The notes beneath the pieces are model-generated. The model saw only the letters and a list, made by a program, of their open reading frames with translations, made no database searches and was not told the DNA's origin. Below, in pieces: positions 23,692 through 35,038 of a stretch of DNA of 64,000 nucleotides. The DNA is taken from NCBI RefSeq assembly GCF_036090055.1, contig NZ_CP107970.1:870501-934500 (forward strand), given 5' to 3'. The DNA is from Nocardioides sp. NBC_00368 (GTDB taxonomy: Bacteria > Actinomycetota > Actinomycetes > Propionibacteriales > Nocardioidaceae). The position numbers were made by a program, and so were the translations under genes. How positions within the stretch are numbered: position 1 is the first letter of the stretch; the number at the start of each line of letters is the position of its first letter.

Positions 23692-25302
23692 ATGTCTATG
23701 AATCCCATCGTCGTCCGCGACCTCTCCGTCTCCTTCCGCAGCGGCTCCGTTCTCACCGGGATCGACCTCACCGTCTCCCCGAGCGAGCGGATCGCTCTCG
23801 TGGGGGAGAACGGCGCCGGCAAGTCCACGCTGCTCCGCGCTATCGCACGCCGGCTTCCCACCAGCGCCCAACGCACAGGCACGCTCGAGGCGCCGGACGA
23901 CCTCGTCTGGCTGCCGCAGGAGCCGCCGTTCGGCGACGAGGCGAGCATCGAGGACGTGCTCGCCACCACGCTGCGCCCTCTGCGCGAGGCCGTCGCGACG
24001 GTCGAGACCCTCGCCGATCGGCTCGACGACCCCGAGGTCGCCGAGACGTACGCGCGCGCCCTCGACTTTGCTGTCGCCCACGACGCGTGGGACGCCGACC
24101 GCCGGGCCGTCCTGGCCGCGGAGCGGCTCGGTCTGAGCGGGCTGGACCGCGATCGTCCGATCAGCACGCTCTCGGGCGGGCAGCGGACTCGGCTGGCGCT
24201 GGCGACCGCGATCACGCGACGGCCCGACGCGCTGCTGCTCGACGAGCCGACCAATCACCTCGACGACGAGGCGGTCACGGTGCTGGGGGAGTTTCTGCGC
24301 GATCTGCCCGGCGTCGTCCTGATGGCCTCCCACGACCGGGTCTTCCTCGACGAGGTCGCCACCGGGCTCTTCGACCTCGACCCGACCGCCTTCGGCACAG
24401 ACGGTGCCGGCGGGCGGCTCTTCGGAGGCGGATGGAGCGACTACGAGGAGGCGCGGAAAGCTGCGCGCGAGCGGTGGGAACAGACGTACGCCGAGCAGCA
24501 GGAGGAGCTCAAGCGTCTGCGCACGGCGACGAAGATCGGCAACGACGCGATCGCCCACAACCGCGGCCCGACCGACAACGACAAGTTCATCTACAAGTTC
24601 AAGGGCAGCAACGTCGAGCGCACCCTCGCCCGCCGCAAGAAGGACGCCAACCGGCGGCTGGAGGAGGCCGAGGAGACACAGGTACGCAAGCCGCCTCCGC
24701 CGTTGCGCCTCAACGCCGCGCTGTCGGCTGCCGGGGCGAGCGGGCGGATGGTCGTCGTGCGTGACCTGGTGGTCGAGGAGCGGCTCAGCCTGCCGGTCCT
24801 CGACATCACGGCGGGGGAGCACCTGCTGATCACCGGGCCCAACGGCAGCGGCAAGTCCACGCTGCTCGGGGTGATCTCCGGCCGGGTGAAGCCCGCCTCG
24901 GGAGACGTCCAGGTCAGTGCACGACACGTCGAGGAGCTCACCCAGGACCCGCAGTTCGGAGACCTGCGCCGCAAGGTCGCCGACGTCTACCGCGAGTCGG
25001 TGGGGGAGGTCCTGGCGACCGAGGTGCCGCTGCGCGACCTCGGCCTGGTCCACCCGCGCGACCTCAACCGGCCCGTCGGTGCGCTGAGCGTCGGGCAGCG
25101 TCGCCGGCTGGACCTGGCGATCGCGATCGCTACCGGTCCGGACCTCTTGCTCCTCGACGAGCCGACCAACCACATCTCGCTCACCCTGGCAGGCGAGCTG
25201 GAGGAGGCGATCGGTGTCACAGCGGGCACCGTCGTCGTCGCCTCCCACGACCGGTGGCTGCGCCGACGCTGGGTCGGCCCGGAGCACCACCTCGTGCCCT
25301 GA
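23692..25302 (+). CDS. ABC-F family ATP-binding protein
   Basis: 536 residues with two nucleotide-binding domains and no membrane segment. Domain 1 has Walker A GENGAGKST, signature LSGGQ and Walker B LLLDEPTNHLDD; domain 2 has GPNGSGKST, LSVGQ and LLLDEPTNH. The linker between them is rich in Arg and Lys. ABC-F proteins work on the ribosome; this may be a translation factor or a ribosome-protection (antibiotic resistance) type. The start ATG 23692 was preferred over 23569, which would run through the leader. The second signature, LSVGQ, is a mild deviation from LSGGQ. Confidence 0.9.
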   Translation: MSMNPIVVRDLSVSFRSGSVLTGIDLTVSPSERIALVGENGAGKSTLLRAIARRLPTSAQRTGTLEAPDDLVWLPQEPPFGDEASIEDVLATTLRPLREAVATVETLADRLDDPEVAETYARALDFAVAHDAWDADRRAVLAAERLGLSGLDRDRPISTLSGGQRTRLALATAITRRPDALLLDEPTNHLDDEAVTVLGEFLRDLPGVVLMASHDRVFLDEVATGLFDLDPTAFGTDGAGGRLFGGGWSDYEEARKAARERWEQTYAEQQEELKRLRTATKIGNDAIAHNRGPTDNDKFIYKFKGSNVERTLARRKKDANRRLEEAEETQVRKPPPPLRLNAALSAAGASGRMVVVRDLVVEERLSLPVLDITAGEHLLITGPNGSGKSTLLGVISGRVKPASGDVQVSARHVEELTQDPQFGDLRRKVADVYRESVGEVLATEVPLRDLGLVHPRDLNRPVGALSVGQRRRLDLAIAIATGPDLLLLDEPTNHISLTLAGELEEAIGVTAGTVVVASHDRWLRRRWVGPEHHLVP

Positions 25303-25330
25303 ACAGGGCGCTGACGGGCCACTTACGAGC

Positions 25331-25368
25331 GAAGCCCTGTGGATGAGCAGCGTTATCCACAGGGCTTC
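25331..25368 (+). terminator. 14-bp-arm hairpin after the ABC-F gene
   Basis: GAAGCCCTGTGGAT pairs perfectly with ATCCACAGGGCTTC across a 10-nt loop. It is 28 bases past the stop codon. The right side contains TTATCCACA, identical to a strong DnaA box, probably by chance. Confidence 0.85.
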
Positions 25369-25412
25369 GGAACGTCGTTGTCCTCGCGTGCGGGCCATGG
25401 TGCCGTAGACCC

Positions 25413-25847
25413 ATGACCGACAAGCTCCCGTACGCTCCCGTCCTCCGCACCCAGGCCGACGTCGAGGCCGCCTGGCGACATCTGATCAACCCGCTCGGCT
25501 GGCCAGAGCCACGGCTGTGGTTCATGTTGGTCGACCCCGACGGGATCCCGTTCCCGCAGCTGTGCCAGATCGAGGGGCTGCCGGTGGAGATCGCCGGTGA
25601 CGGTGCCGCCAACCTCGCCACGATGCTGCATGACCTGATCGATGCGCACGGCTTCGACAGGGTCGAGCTCCTGCTGTGCCGGCCGGGCGGTGGCCCACCG
25701 AACCGCTCAGACCGGAAGAACGCCGCCGAGCTCTACGACGCGTGTGTCCTGGCGGAGGTGCCGCTCGATGTCGTCCACCTCGCGACCGACCACGACTTCT
25801 GGCCGATCCCGCTGGACGCGCTCGGGGAGGTCAGAACTCCAGCGTGA
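25413..25847 (+). CDS. conserved-looking hypothetical protein
   Basis: 144 residues, soluble, no signal or membrane segment. It has an alternating strand/helix look with RLWFMLVDPDGIPFPQLCQI early and DRVELLLCRPGGGPPNRSDR later, followed by VPLDVVHLATDHDFWPIP. I cannot assign a family. GC-typical coding pattern and a full-length frame make it a real gene. Its last 17 bases overlap, tail to tail, the VapB-like gene on the other strand. Confidence 0.7.
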   Translation: MTDKLPYAPVLRTQADVEAAWRHLINPLGWPEPRLWFMLVDPDGIPFPQLCQIEGLPVEIAGDGAANLATMLHDLIDAHGFDRVELLLCRPGGGPPNRSDRKNAAELYDACVLAEVPLDVVHLATDHDFWPIPLDALGEVRTPA

Positions 25848-26022
25848 CCTTCGTGTCGCCGAGCTCGCGCTCGACGATGCGGTCGAACTCCGCGGCGGCG
25901 GCCTCCCGCTCGACCAGGTCACGCAACGCGTGGTCGATCGCAGCCTGGTTGGTCGTCGTGCCGGCGATCTTCCTCGCCTCGGCCAACAGCTCCTCGTCGA
26001 TGCTGATCGACGTCTCGGTCAT
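25831..26022 (-). CDS. VapB-type ribbon-helix-helix antitoxin, no toxin partner
   Basis: 63 residues: a beta strand (TETSISIDEELLAEARK) and two helices (TTNQAAIDHALRDLVERE), followed by an acidic tail, the pattern of VapB antitoxins of type II systems. The longer open frame upstream is unlikely because residues before MTETSIS have no such pattern. A VapC PIN toxin gene would be expected just downstream on the same strand, but that space is taken by an unrelated gene on the other strand, with which it overlaps. It appears to be an orphan. Confidence 0.78.
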   Translation of the reverse strand: MTETSISIDEELLAEARKIAGTTTNQAAIDHALRDLVEREAAAAEFDRIVERELGDTKVTLEF

Positions 26023-26176
26023 TGCGTACCCCCGCACGTAATCGTGATGAAACATCGAAACGCTAGCGGCGCGCCTCATGCAACGCAATGACCTGCGACA
26101 ACCGTCACATCGTGTCGCACTCAACCGCTTCCGGGCGGAGTCGTGGTGTCGGTGCTCGCCTCTAGGGTGCTCGACC

Positions 26177-26763
26177 ATGAGCCCGGAGGACCGACTGTTG
26201 ACCGACATCGCGATCATGGTGGACTCGATCGAGCCGATGGACGCCGTGGAGATCGGCCACATCGCCGAGGCGTCGGCGTGGTTGTGCATGACCGACGACG
26301 TCTTCCGGCGCAGCACCGCCCCGACCGCGCCGGCCAAGCACCTGGTCTCCTACTTCCTGCTCGTCGACCCGGTCAGCGGCCACGTGCTGCTGGGCGATCA
26401 CCGCAAGTCCGGCCTCTGGCTACCCTCCGGCGGCCATGTCGAGCCCGGCGAGAATCCCGCCGAGACCGTACGCCGCGAGTGCATCGAGGAGCTCGGCGTC
26501 GAGGCTGCGTTCATCCCGCCCTCGGCCCGCGCCCGCTCCTGGTCACCATCACCAACACCCGACCGGACCGGCCCGACGTGCACACCGACGTCAGCCTCTG
26601 GTTCGTCCTTGCTCACGACCGCCACCAGCCGCTGCGACCCGACGAGCGGGAGTACGCCGCAGCGCGCTGATGGACACCGTCCGAGATCCGCGCCGCCGAC
26701 CCAGGATCGTTCGACCCGCACATGGGCCGGATGCTCGACAAGCTGAAGACTCTCGGAGCCTGA
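26177..26763 (+). pseudogene. NUDIX hydrolase, disrupted by a frameshift and a nonsense codon
   Basis: From ATG 26177 the protein reads normally through the complete NUDIX box (GHVEPGENPAETVRRECIEELGV) to GVEAAFIPP. Near 26519-26522 the frame changes: PLLVTITNTRPDRPDVHTDV and SLWFVLAHDR continue in the next frame. In that frame the codon at 26668-26670 is TGA where a tryptophan is expected (RAA AR-stop-WTPSEIRAAD), and the sequence then reads on to a normal C-terminus (FDPHMGRMLDKLKTLGA) ending at 26763. Two independent lesions indicate a decaying gene, not one sequencing error. The active-site box is intact, but no product can be full length. Confidence 0.85.
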
Positions 26764-26844
26764 GCCTCACTCCGGGCCTGTCCCTGTTGGTTGCCGTCAG
26801 ATGGCTGAACGCCAGGGTGCTCGAAGAGGGCTCTCGCAGCGATG

Positions 26845-26863
26845 GTGCAAGCAGTTCTTGCAC
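26845..26863. terminator. small hairpin between the NUDIX pseudogene and the endonuclease V gene
   Basis: GTGCAAG pairs with CTTGCAC around a 5-nt loop. It lies between two convergent genes and could end transcription of either. The rest of this 130-bp gap holds nothing I recognise. Confidence 0.45.
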
Positions 26864-26895
26864 GAATGCCGGCGGCTGATCCAGAGACCGACCGG

Positions 26896-27399
26896 TCAGT
26901 GCGCCGACCGGGCGAGTCGGTCGACAAGTCGTAGGGCCTCGGGGAGACGGGCTGAGCCGGACATGGTGCGAACAAGATCGGCGGCATCGGCCTGCGACAT
27001 GCCTGCGGCCGTGACGTACAGCGGTCTGGTCGAGGTTCCGCGGAGAACGGGCTCGGCGTGGCTGGCGCTGCGAAATGCGGTCTTGGCGACGCCGATCACC
27101 GCCGGAGCGAGTCCGGCCTTCCATACGTGCCACCCCAGACCGGGTGTTCCGTCCGGGGCAAGGTCGACGTACCCGTCGACGATCAGCACATCGAGCGGAT
27201 CGACGTCGGCGAGGAGGGCGGTCAGCGCGGGCAGTTCGCGTTCGTAGAACCTGCCTGGGGTGTAGTCGGCGACCTCGTCGAGCCAGGCCGTATGTTGCTC
27301 GACGATCTCGCAAAGCGCCGCCTCGTCGCTCACCACGAGTGCGGCATGCCCCCCACCGGATGTCGGGTAATGGACGTCGGCCGCCCCGAACCTGGTCAT
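26896..27399 (-). CDS. nfi: endonuclease V family protein (deoxyinosine repair)
   Basis: 167 residues from ATG 27399. The active-site carboxylates of endonuclease V are all visible: Asp8 in GAADVHY, Glu55 in FYERELPAL, Asp75 in LIVDGYVDL, and Lys106 in VIGVAKTAF; RPLYVTAAGM and RLPEALRLVDRLAR complete the fold. The enzyme nicks DNA or RNA next to inosine. It is about 50 residues shorter than the E. coli protein, missing mainly the N-terminal helix, as in other short actinobacterial members. A TAATCT box 9 nt upstream suggests a leaderless mRNA; GTG 27408 is an alternative start. Confidence 0.85.
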   Translation of the reverse strand: MTRFGAADVHYPTSGGGHAALVVSDEAALCEIVEQHTAWLDEVADYTPGRFYERELPALTALLADVDPLDVLIVDGYVDLAPDGTPGLGWHVWKAGLAPAVIGVAKTAFRSASHAEPVLRGTSTRPLYVTAAGMSQADAADLVRTMSGSARLPEALRLVDRLARSAH

Positions 27400-27511
27400 C
27401 ACGGTCACAGATTAGGGCGAGCGTGTGGAACACCGGTGAGTCGCGCATCAGGCACATGCCAGGATGGAGGCGAGAAGGACCGATGTGGGTCCGTGAACGC
27501 AAGGGTTAGAG

Positions 27512-28456
27512 ATGACGGACGCAGCGTGGTACCCGGACCCGACCGGACAGGCCGAGCTTCGCTACTACGACGGGAGCCAGTGGACCGAGCACGTGTCCAC
27601 GGGCGGGCAGCAGTCGACGGCGCCCCTGGCGCCGCCTCAGGCCACCGTGGAGCAGGAGGCTCCGACGCAGGTCGGGTCGGCGCAGGCCGTGCAGGCGGCG
27701 TACGGCGACCACGCCCAGGCGCAGCAGGCCCAGTACGGGCAGCAGCCCGCCCAGGCCCAGCAGCCCGCGGGCGACGCGTTCGCGGGGATCTCCGGTGACC
27801 TGATCGACGGTCGCTTCTCCGAGATCGAGGGCAACGGCGCGGTGCTGCAGAACAAGAAGCTTCTGCGCGTACGCGTGGGCGAGCCGTTCCAGGCGCGCCA
27901 GGGCTCGATGGTGGCCTACCAGGGCAACGTGCAGTTCAAGTACCAGGGCGGCGGCGTGGGGAAGTTCCTCAAGAAGGCCGTCACCGGTGAGGGTCTCAGC
28001 CTGATGGGTGTCGAGGGCCAGGGCGACGTCTTCCTGGCCGACGCGGCCAAGGAGGTCCACATCCTCCAGCTGAACAACTCGGGCATCTCGATCAACGGCG
28101 ACCACGTGCTCGCCTTCTCCAACAGCCTGCAGTGGAACATCGAGCGGGTCCAGGGCGCCGGCATGCTCACCGGCGGCCTCTTCAACACGACCCTGCGCGG
28201 CACCGGTTGGGTCGCGGTCACCACCGAGGGCGACCCGGTGGTCCTCAACGCGGGCGAGGCCCCGACCTTCACCGACACCAATGCTGTCGTCGGCTGGTCC
28301 CTCGGCCTGCAGACCAGCCTGCAGAAGTCGTTCACCGCCGGTGCGCTCATCGGCCGCGGCAGCGGCGAGGCGTTCCAGGTCGCGTTCCACGGCGCCGGCT
28401 TCGTGATCGTGCAGCCGTCCGAGGGCGCGGTCGTGCCGCCCCACTCGCACAGCTGA
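27512..28456 (+). CDS. DUF2510 / AIM24 family protein
   Basis: 314 residues in three parts: a DUF2510 domain at 5-30 (AWYPDPTGQAELRYYDGSQW), a Gln/Ala-rich linker to about residue 85, and an AIM24 beta-helix-like domain (about 90-310, MVAYQGNVQFKYQGGG, LSLMGVEGQGDVFLAD, NSLQWNIERVQGAG). AIM24 proteins have no assigned biochemical role in bacteria. The Gln-rich linker is typical of DUF2510 proteins that sit at membranes or in complexes. A hairpin follows the gene, separating it from the carA leader. Confidence 0.88.
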   Translation: MTDAAWYPDPTGQAELRYYDGSQWTEHVSTGGQQSTAPLAPPQATVEQEAPTQVGSAQAVQAAYGDHAQAQQAQYGQQPAQAQQPAGDAFAGISGDLIDGRFSEIEGNGAVLQNKKLLRVRVGEPFQARQGSMVAYQGNVQFKYQGGGVGKFLKKAVTGEGLSLMGVEGQGDVFLADAAKEVHILQLNNSGISINGDHVLAFSNSLQWNIERVQGAGMLTGGLFNTTLRGTGWVAVTTEGDPVVLNAGEAPTFTDTNAVVGWSLGLQTSLQKSFTAGALIGRGSGEAFQVAFHGAGFVIVQPSEGAVVPPHSHS

Positions 28457-28479
28457 GCGCGTTCAACCCGGTGCGACTG

Positions 28480-28508
28480 CCGCGTACGTCACATGCTGGC
28501 GTACGCGG
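28480..28508 (+). terminator. hairpin after the AIM24 gene
   Basis: CCGCGTACG pairs with CGTACGCGG (9 bp) over an 11-nt loop, 23 bases past the stop and upstream of the carA promoter region. Confidence 0.65.
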
Positions 28509-28569
28509 CGGACGCCAACTGCCGTCAACCGGCATCTGCTTGATACTGTCACCAGCAAGTTGACCGACA

Positions 28570-28604
28570 TCCTTTAAGCACCGTCCCGTGAGGCGGAGAA
28601 GGAG
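28570..28604 (+). ncRNA. second PyrR-binding RNA hairpin, upstream of carA
   Basis: Practically the same sequence as the hairpin at 18737: TCCTTTAA, then CCGTCCCGTGAGGCGG and AGAAGGAG, differing only in the 3-4 bases between TTTAA and CCG. Core CGTCCCGTGAGGCG is at 28582-28595. The 3' arm again contains the AAGGAG Shine-Dalgarno sequence, 7 nt before GTG 28612. It places carAB-pyrDF under the same UMP/PyrR translational control as pyrRBC. Confidence 0.82.
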
Positions 28605-28611
28605 GTACGGC

Positions 28612-29748
28612 GTGCCGCTGCATGCCCACAAAGAAGCACTCCTCGTACTCGAGGATGGTCGATCGTTCCGGGGGGAGTCGTTCGGTGCCGAGGGTGAGAC
28701 CTTCGGTGAGGCGGTCTTCTCCACCGGCATGACGGGCTATCAGGAGACGCTGACCGACCCGAGCTACCACCAGCAGGTGGTCGTCATGACCGCCCCGCAC
28801 GTCGGCAACACCGGCGTGAACGACGAGGACCCCGAGTCCCGTCGGATCTGGGTGGCCGGATACGTCGTCCGCGACCCGGCCCGCGTCCCCTCCAACTGGC
28901 GCGCCCAGCGCACCCTCGACGACGACCTCCGCGACCAGTCCGTCGTGGGCATCGCGGGCATCGACACCCGCGCCCTGACCCGCCACCTGCGTGAGCGCGG
29001 CGCGATGCGTGTCGGAATCTCGACGATCGAGACCGACCCCGAGGCCCTGCTGAAGAAGGTGCTCGCCTCCGCCGAGATGAGCGGTGCGAACCTCTCCGAC
29101 GCGGTCAGCACCCAGGAGGCGTACGTCGTCCCCGCGCAGGGCGAGAAGCGGTTCACCGTCGCGGCCCTCGACCTCGGCATCAAGGAGATGACCCCGGAGC
29201 GGATGGCCGAGCGCGGCATCGAGGTGCACGTGCTCCCGGCGACCGCGACCCTCGAGGACGTCCTCGCCACGAATCCCGACGGACTCTTCTACTCCAACGG
29301 CCCCGGCGACCCGGCCGCGACCACCGGCCAGGTCGAGCTGCTCAAGGCGGCGCTGGCCGAGGACATCCCCTACTTCGGCATCTGCTTCGGCAACCAGCTC
29401 TTCGGCCGCGCGCTCGGCTTCGGGACGTACAAGCTGAAGTACGGTCACCGCGGGATCAACCAGCCGGTCATGGACCTCACCACCCGCAAGGTCGAGGTGA
29501 CCGCCCACAACCACGGCTTCGCCGTGGACGCGCCGATCGGCGAGGAGACGAAGACCGAGTACGGCATCGCGACCGTCTCCCACGTCAACCTCAACGACGA
29601 CTGCGTCGAGGGCCTCGAGCTCAAGGACGCCGACACCGGGAAGCTCAAGGGCTTCTCCGTCCAGTACCACCCGGAGGCAGCGGCCGGCCCGCACGATGCC
29701 GCCTACCTCTTCGACCGGTTCATCTCTCTCATGGCGAAGGAGGTCTGA
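28612..29748 (+). CDS. carA: carbamoyl-phosphate synthase small chain (glutamine amidotransferase)
   Basis: 378 residues from GTG 28612; a start at 28588 would lie within the PyrR hairpin. The class I amidotransferase triad is present: Cys in YFGICFGNQLFG, and His-Glu in FSVQYHPEAAAGPHDA. The N-terminal CPSase domain has LVLEDGRSFRGESFG and STGMTGYQETLTDPSY. It delivers ammonia from glutamine to CarB for carbamoyl phosphate. carB starts three bases after its stop. Confidence 0.96.
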   Translation: MPLHAHKEALLVLEDGRSFRGESFGAEGETFGEAVFSTGMTGYQETLTDPSYHQQVVVMTAPHVGNTGVNDEDPESRRIWVAGYVVRDPARVPSNWRAQRTLDDDLRDQSVVGIAGIDTRALTRHLRERGAMRVGISTIETDPEALLKKVLASAEMSGANLSDAVSTQEAYVVPAQGEKRFTVAALDLGIKEMTPERMAERGIEVHVLPATATLEDVLATNPDGLFYSNGPGDPAATTGQVELLKAALAEDIPYFGICFGNQLFGRALGFGTYKLKYGHRGINQPVMDLTTRKVEVTAHNHGFAVDAPIGEETKTEYGIATVSHVNLNDDCVEGLELKDADTGKLKGFSVQYHPEAAAGPHDAAYLFDRFISLMAKEV

Positions 29749-29751
29749 GCG

Positions 29752-33087
<3,336 letters not shown>

Positions 33088-33166
33088 GCGAGCGCAAGCG
33101 AGCGAACAATCAGGGCAAAATGCTGCCGCGTCCGTATCGTTGCTCCTCCTCTACGGAGGTGGCGGC

Positions 33167-34207
33167 ATGAGGGCTTATCGGACGCTGTTCGACAAGGTCC
33201 TGACGAAGACCGATCCGGAGCGGGTCCACCAGCAGGCGTTCGCCGCGATTCGGGCCGCCGGCCCGGCGCTGTCCAGGACGCGTACGCCGGGTTCCCCGGT
33301 GCACGCCATGGGGCTCACCTTCCCGAACGTGATCGGGCTGGCCGCGGGCTTCGACAAGAACGCGGTCGGGATCGACGCCCTGGGCGGGCTCGGCTTCGGC
33401 CACGTGGAGATCGGCACCGTCACCGGTGAGGGCCAGCCGGGCAACCCGGCTCCGCGGCTCTTCCGGCTGCCCGCCGACCGCGCGGTGATCAACCGGATGG
33501 GCTTCAACAACGACGGTGCCGAGGCGGTCGCCGCCCGGCTGGCCAGCCGCCTGGAGCGGCGCGGCACGGCCACCGGCGGGCCGATCCTCGGCATCAACAT
33601 CGGCAAGACGAAGCTCGTGCCCGAGGACGACCAGGCCGCGGTCGAGGCCGACTACGCCAAGTCGGCGCGGCTGCTGGCGCCCTACGCCGACTATCTGGTC
33701 GTCAACGTCTCCTCGCCCAACACGCCCGGCCTGCGCAGCCTGCAGTCCGTCGAGAAGCTGCAGCCGCTGCTGGAGCACGTGCGCTCGATCGCCGACCAGG
33801 TCACCAAGCACCGGGTCCCGCTGCTGGTCAAGATCGCGCCAGACCTGGCCGACTCCGACGTGGTCGAGGTCGCCGATCTGGCCAGCGCCATCGGTCTGGA
33901 CGGGATCATCGCGACCAACACCACCATCGGCCGCGAGCATCTCCTCTCCTCGCCCGCCGAGATCACCGCGGCCGGTGCCGGCGGCCTCTCGGGTGCCCCG
34001 CTGAAGGCGCGGGCGCTCGACGTCCTGCGGCTGCTCCGCAGTCGGGTCAGCCCCGAGATGACTCTGGTCGGCGTGGGTGGCATCGCCACCGTCGAGGACG
34101 CCCGCGAGCGCCTCGCGGCCGGTGCCGACCTGCTCCAGGGCTACACCGGGTTCATCTACGAGGGCCCGCTCTACGCCCGCCGGATCGCGAACGGGGTGGC
34201 TCGATGA
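33167..34207 (+). CDS. pyrD: dihydroorotate dehydrogenase (quinone), class 2
   Basis: 346 residues. The N-terminal membrane-associating helices (YRTLFDKVLTKTDPERVHQQ) mark the quinone-dependent class 2; then GLAAGFDKNAVGIDALGGLG, GFGHVEIGTVT, NRMGFNNDGA, NVSSPNTPGLR with the catalytic Ser and GLSGAPLKARALDVL for FMN binding. The start ATG 33167 follows GGAGGT by 6 nt. That ribosome site can pair with the CCTCC just before it (CCTCC-TCTAC-GGAGG). It overlaps pyrF by four bases. Confidence 0.95.
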   Translation: MRAYRTLFDKVLTKTDPERVHQQAFAAIRAAGPALSRTRTPGSPVHAMGLTFPNVIGLAAGFDKNAVGIDALGGLGFGHVEIGTVTGEGQPGNPAPRLFRLPADRAVINRMGFNNDGAEAVAARLASRLERRGTATGGPILGINIGKTKLVPEDDQAAVEADYAKSARLLAPYADYLVVNVSSPNTPGLRSLQSVEKLQPLLEHVRSIADQVTKHRVPLLVKIAPDLADSDVVEVADLASAIGLDGIIATNTTIGREHLLSSPAEITAAGAGGLSGAPLKARALDVLRLLRSRVSPEMTLVGVGGIATVEDARERLAAGADLLQGYTGFIYEGPLYARRIANGVAR

Positions 34208-35031
34208 GCTTCGGTGCCCGTTACGTCGCAGCGCTCGCCGAGCGCGGGCGACTCTGTGCCGGGATCGACCCGCACGCCTCGCTGCTCCTCGACTGGGGGC
34301 TCAACGACGACCTCGCCGGCCTGGAGAGGTTCGCCCTGACCGCGGTCGAGGGCCTCGCTCCGTACGTCCCCGTCGTCAAGCCGCAAAGCGCCTTCTACGA
34401 GCGCTTCGGCTCGCGTGGCGTCGCCGTCCTGGAGCGGGTCATCGCCGAGTCGAAGGCCGCCGGTGCGCTGGTGCTCCTCGACATCAAGCGCGGTGACATC
34501 GGCTCCACCAGCCAGGCCTACGCCGACGCCTACCTCGATCCCGCCAGCCCGCTGGGCTCCGACGCGGTGACGGTGAGCCCCTACCTGGGCTTCGGGTCGC
34601 TGACGCCGTTCGTCGAGACAGCCACGAAGTTCGACGCCGGGCTGTTCGTGCTCGCCCTGACCTCCAACAAGGAGGGCCCCGAGGTGCAGCACGCGACGGT
34701 CGAGGACGGCCGCAGCGTCGGCCGGGTGATGCTCGACCATCTGCGCCGGCTCAACGAGGCCGAGACGCCGCTGGGCTCCTTCGGCGCGGTCGTCGGCGCG
34801 ACGATCGACGGTGCGGACGGTGCCGGCGTGGCGTACGACTTCGGGTTCAACGGCCCCATCCTGGCGCCGGGCTTCGGTGAGCAGGGCGGCACCCCGGGCG
34901 ACCTCGCCCGGATCTTCGGCTCCGCCAACGCCCACGTGGTCGCCAGCACCAGCCGCGGGCTGCTGCGGAAGGGTCCGGACGTGGCCGCGCTGCGCGACGA
35001 GGCGCTGCGGCTGCGGGACGAGCTCGGCTGA
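34204..35031 (+). CDS. pyrF: orotidine 5'-phosphate decarboxylase, type 2
   Basis: 275 residues, the longer type 2 form common in actinobacteria and mycobacteria. The catalytic region is LVLLDIKRGDIGSTSQAYAD (Asp-x-Lys-x-x-Asp), preceded by CAGIDPHASLLLDWGL. It decarboxylates OMP to UMP, completing the pathway. ATG 34204 overlaps the pyrD stop. A 90-bp folded palindromic element begins 7 bases after its stop and may terminate the operon. Confidence 0.95.
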   Translation: MSFGARYVAALAERGRLCAGIDPHASLLLDWGLNDDLAGLERFALTAVEGLAPYVPVVKPQSAFYERFGSRGVAVLERVIAESKAAGALVLLDIKRGDIGSTSQAYADAYLDPASPLGSDAVTVSPYLGFGSLTPFVETATKFDAGLFVLALTSNKEGPEVQHATVEDGRSVGRVMLDHLRRLNEAETPLGSFGAVVGATIDGADGAGVAYDFGFNGPILAPGFGEQGGTPGDLARIFGSANAHVVASTSRGLLRKGPDVAALRDEALRLRDELG

Positions 35032-35038
35032 CGGCCGC

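Noticed and set aside
26519..26670. Programmed frameshifting in the NUDIX gene
   Set aside because: There is no slippery heptamer at the junction, and an additional in-frame stop follows in the new frame, so a pseudogene is simpler.
33088..33166. A third PyrR hairpin before pyrD
   Set aside because: Only a CCTCC/GGAGG pairing around the ribosome site is visible; the TCCNGNGAGG core is missing.
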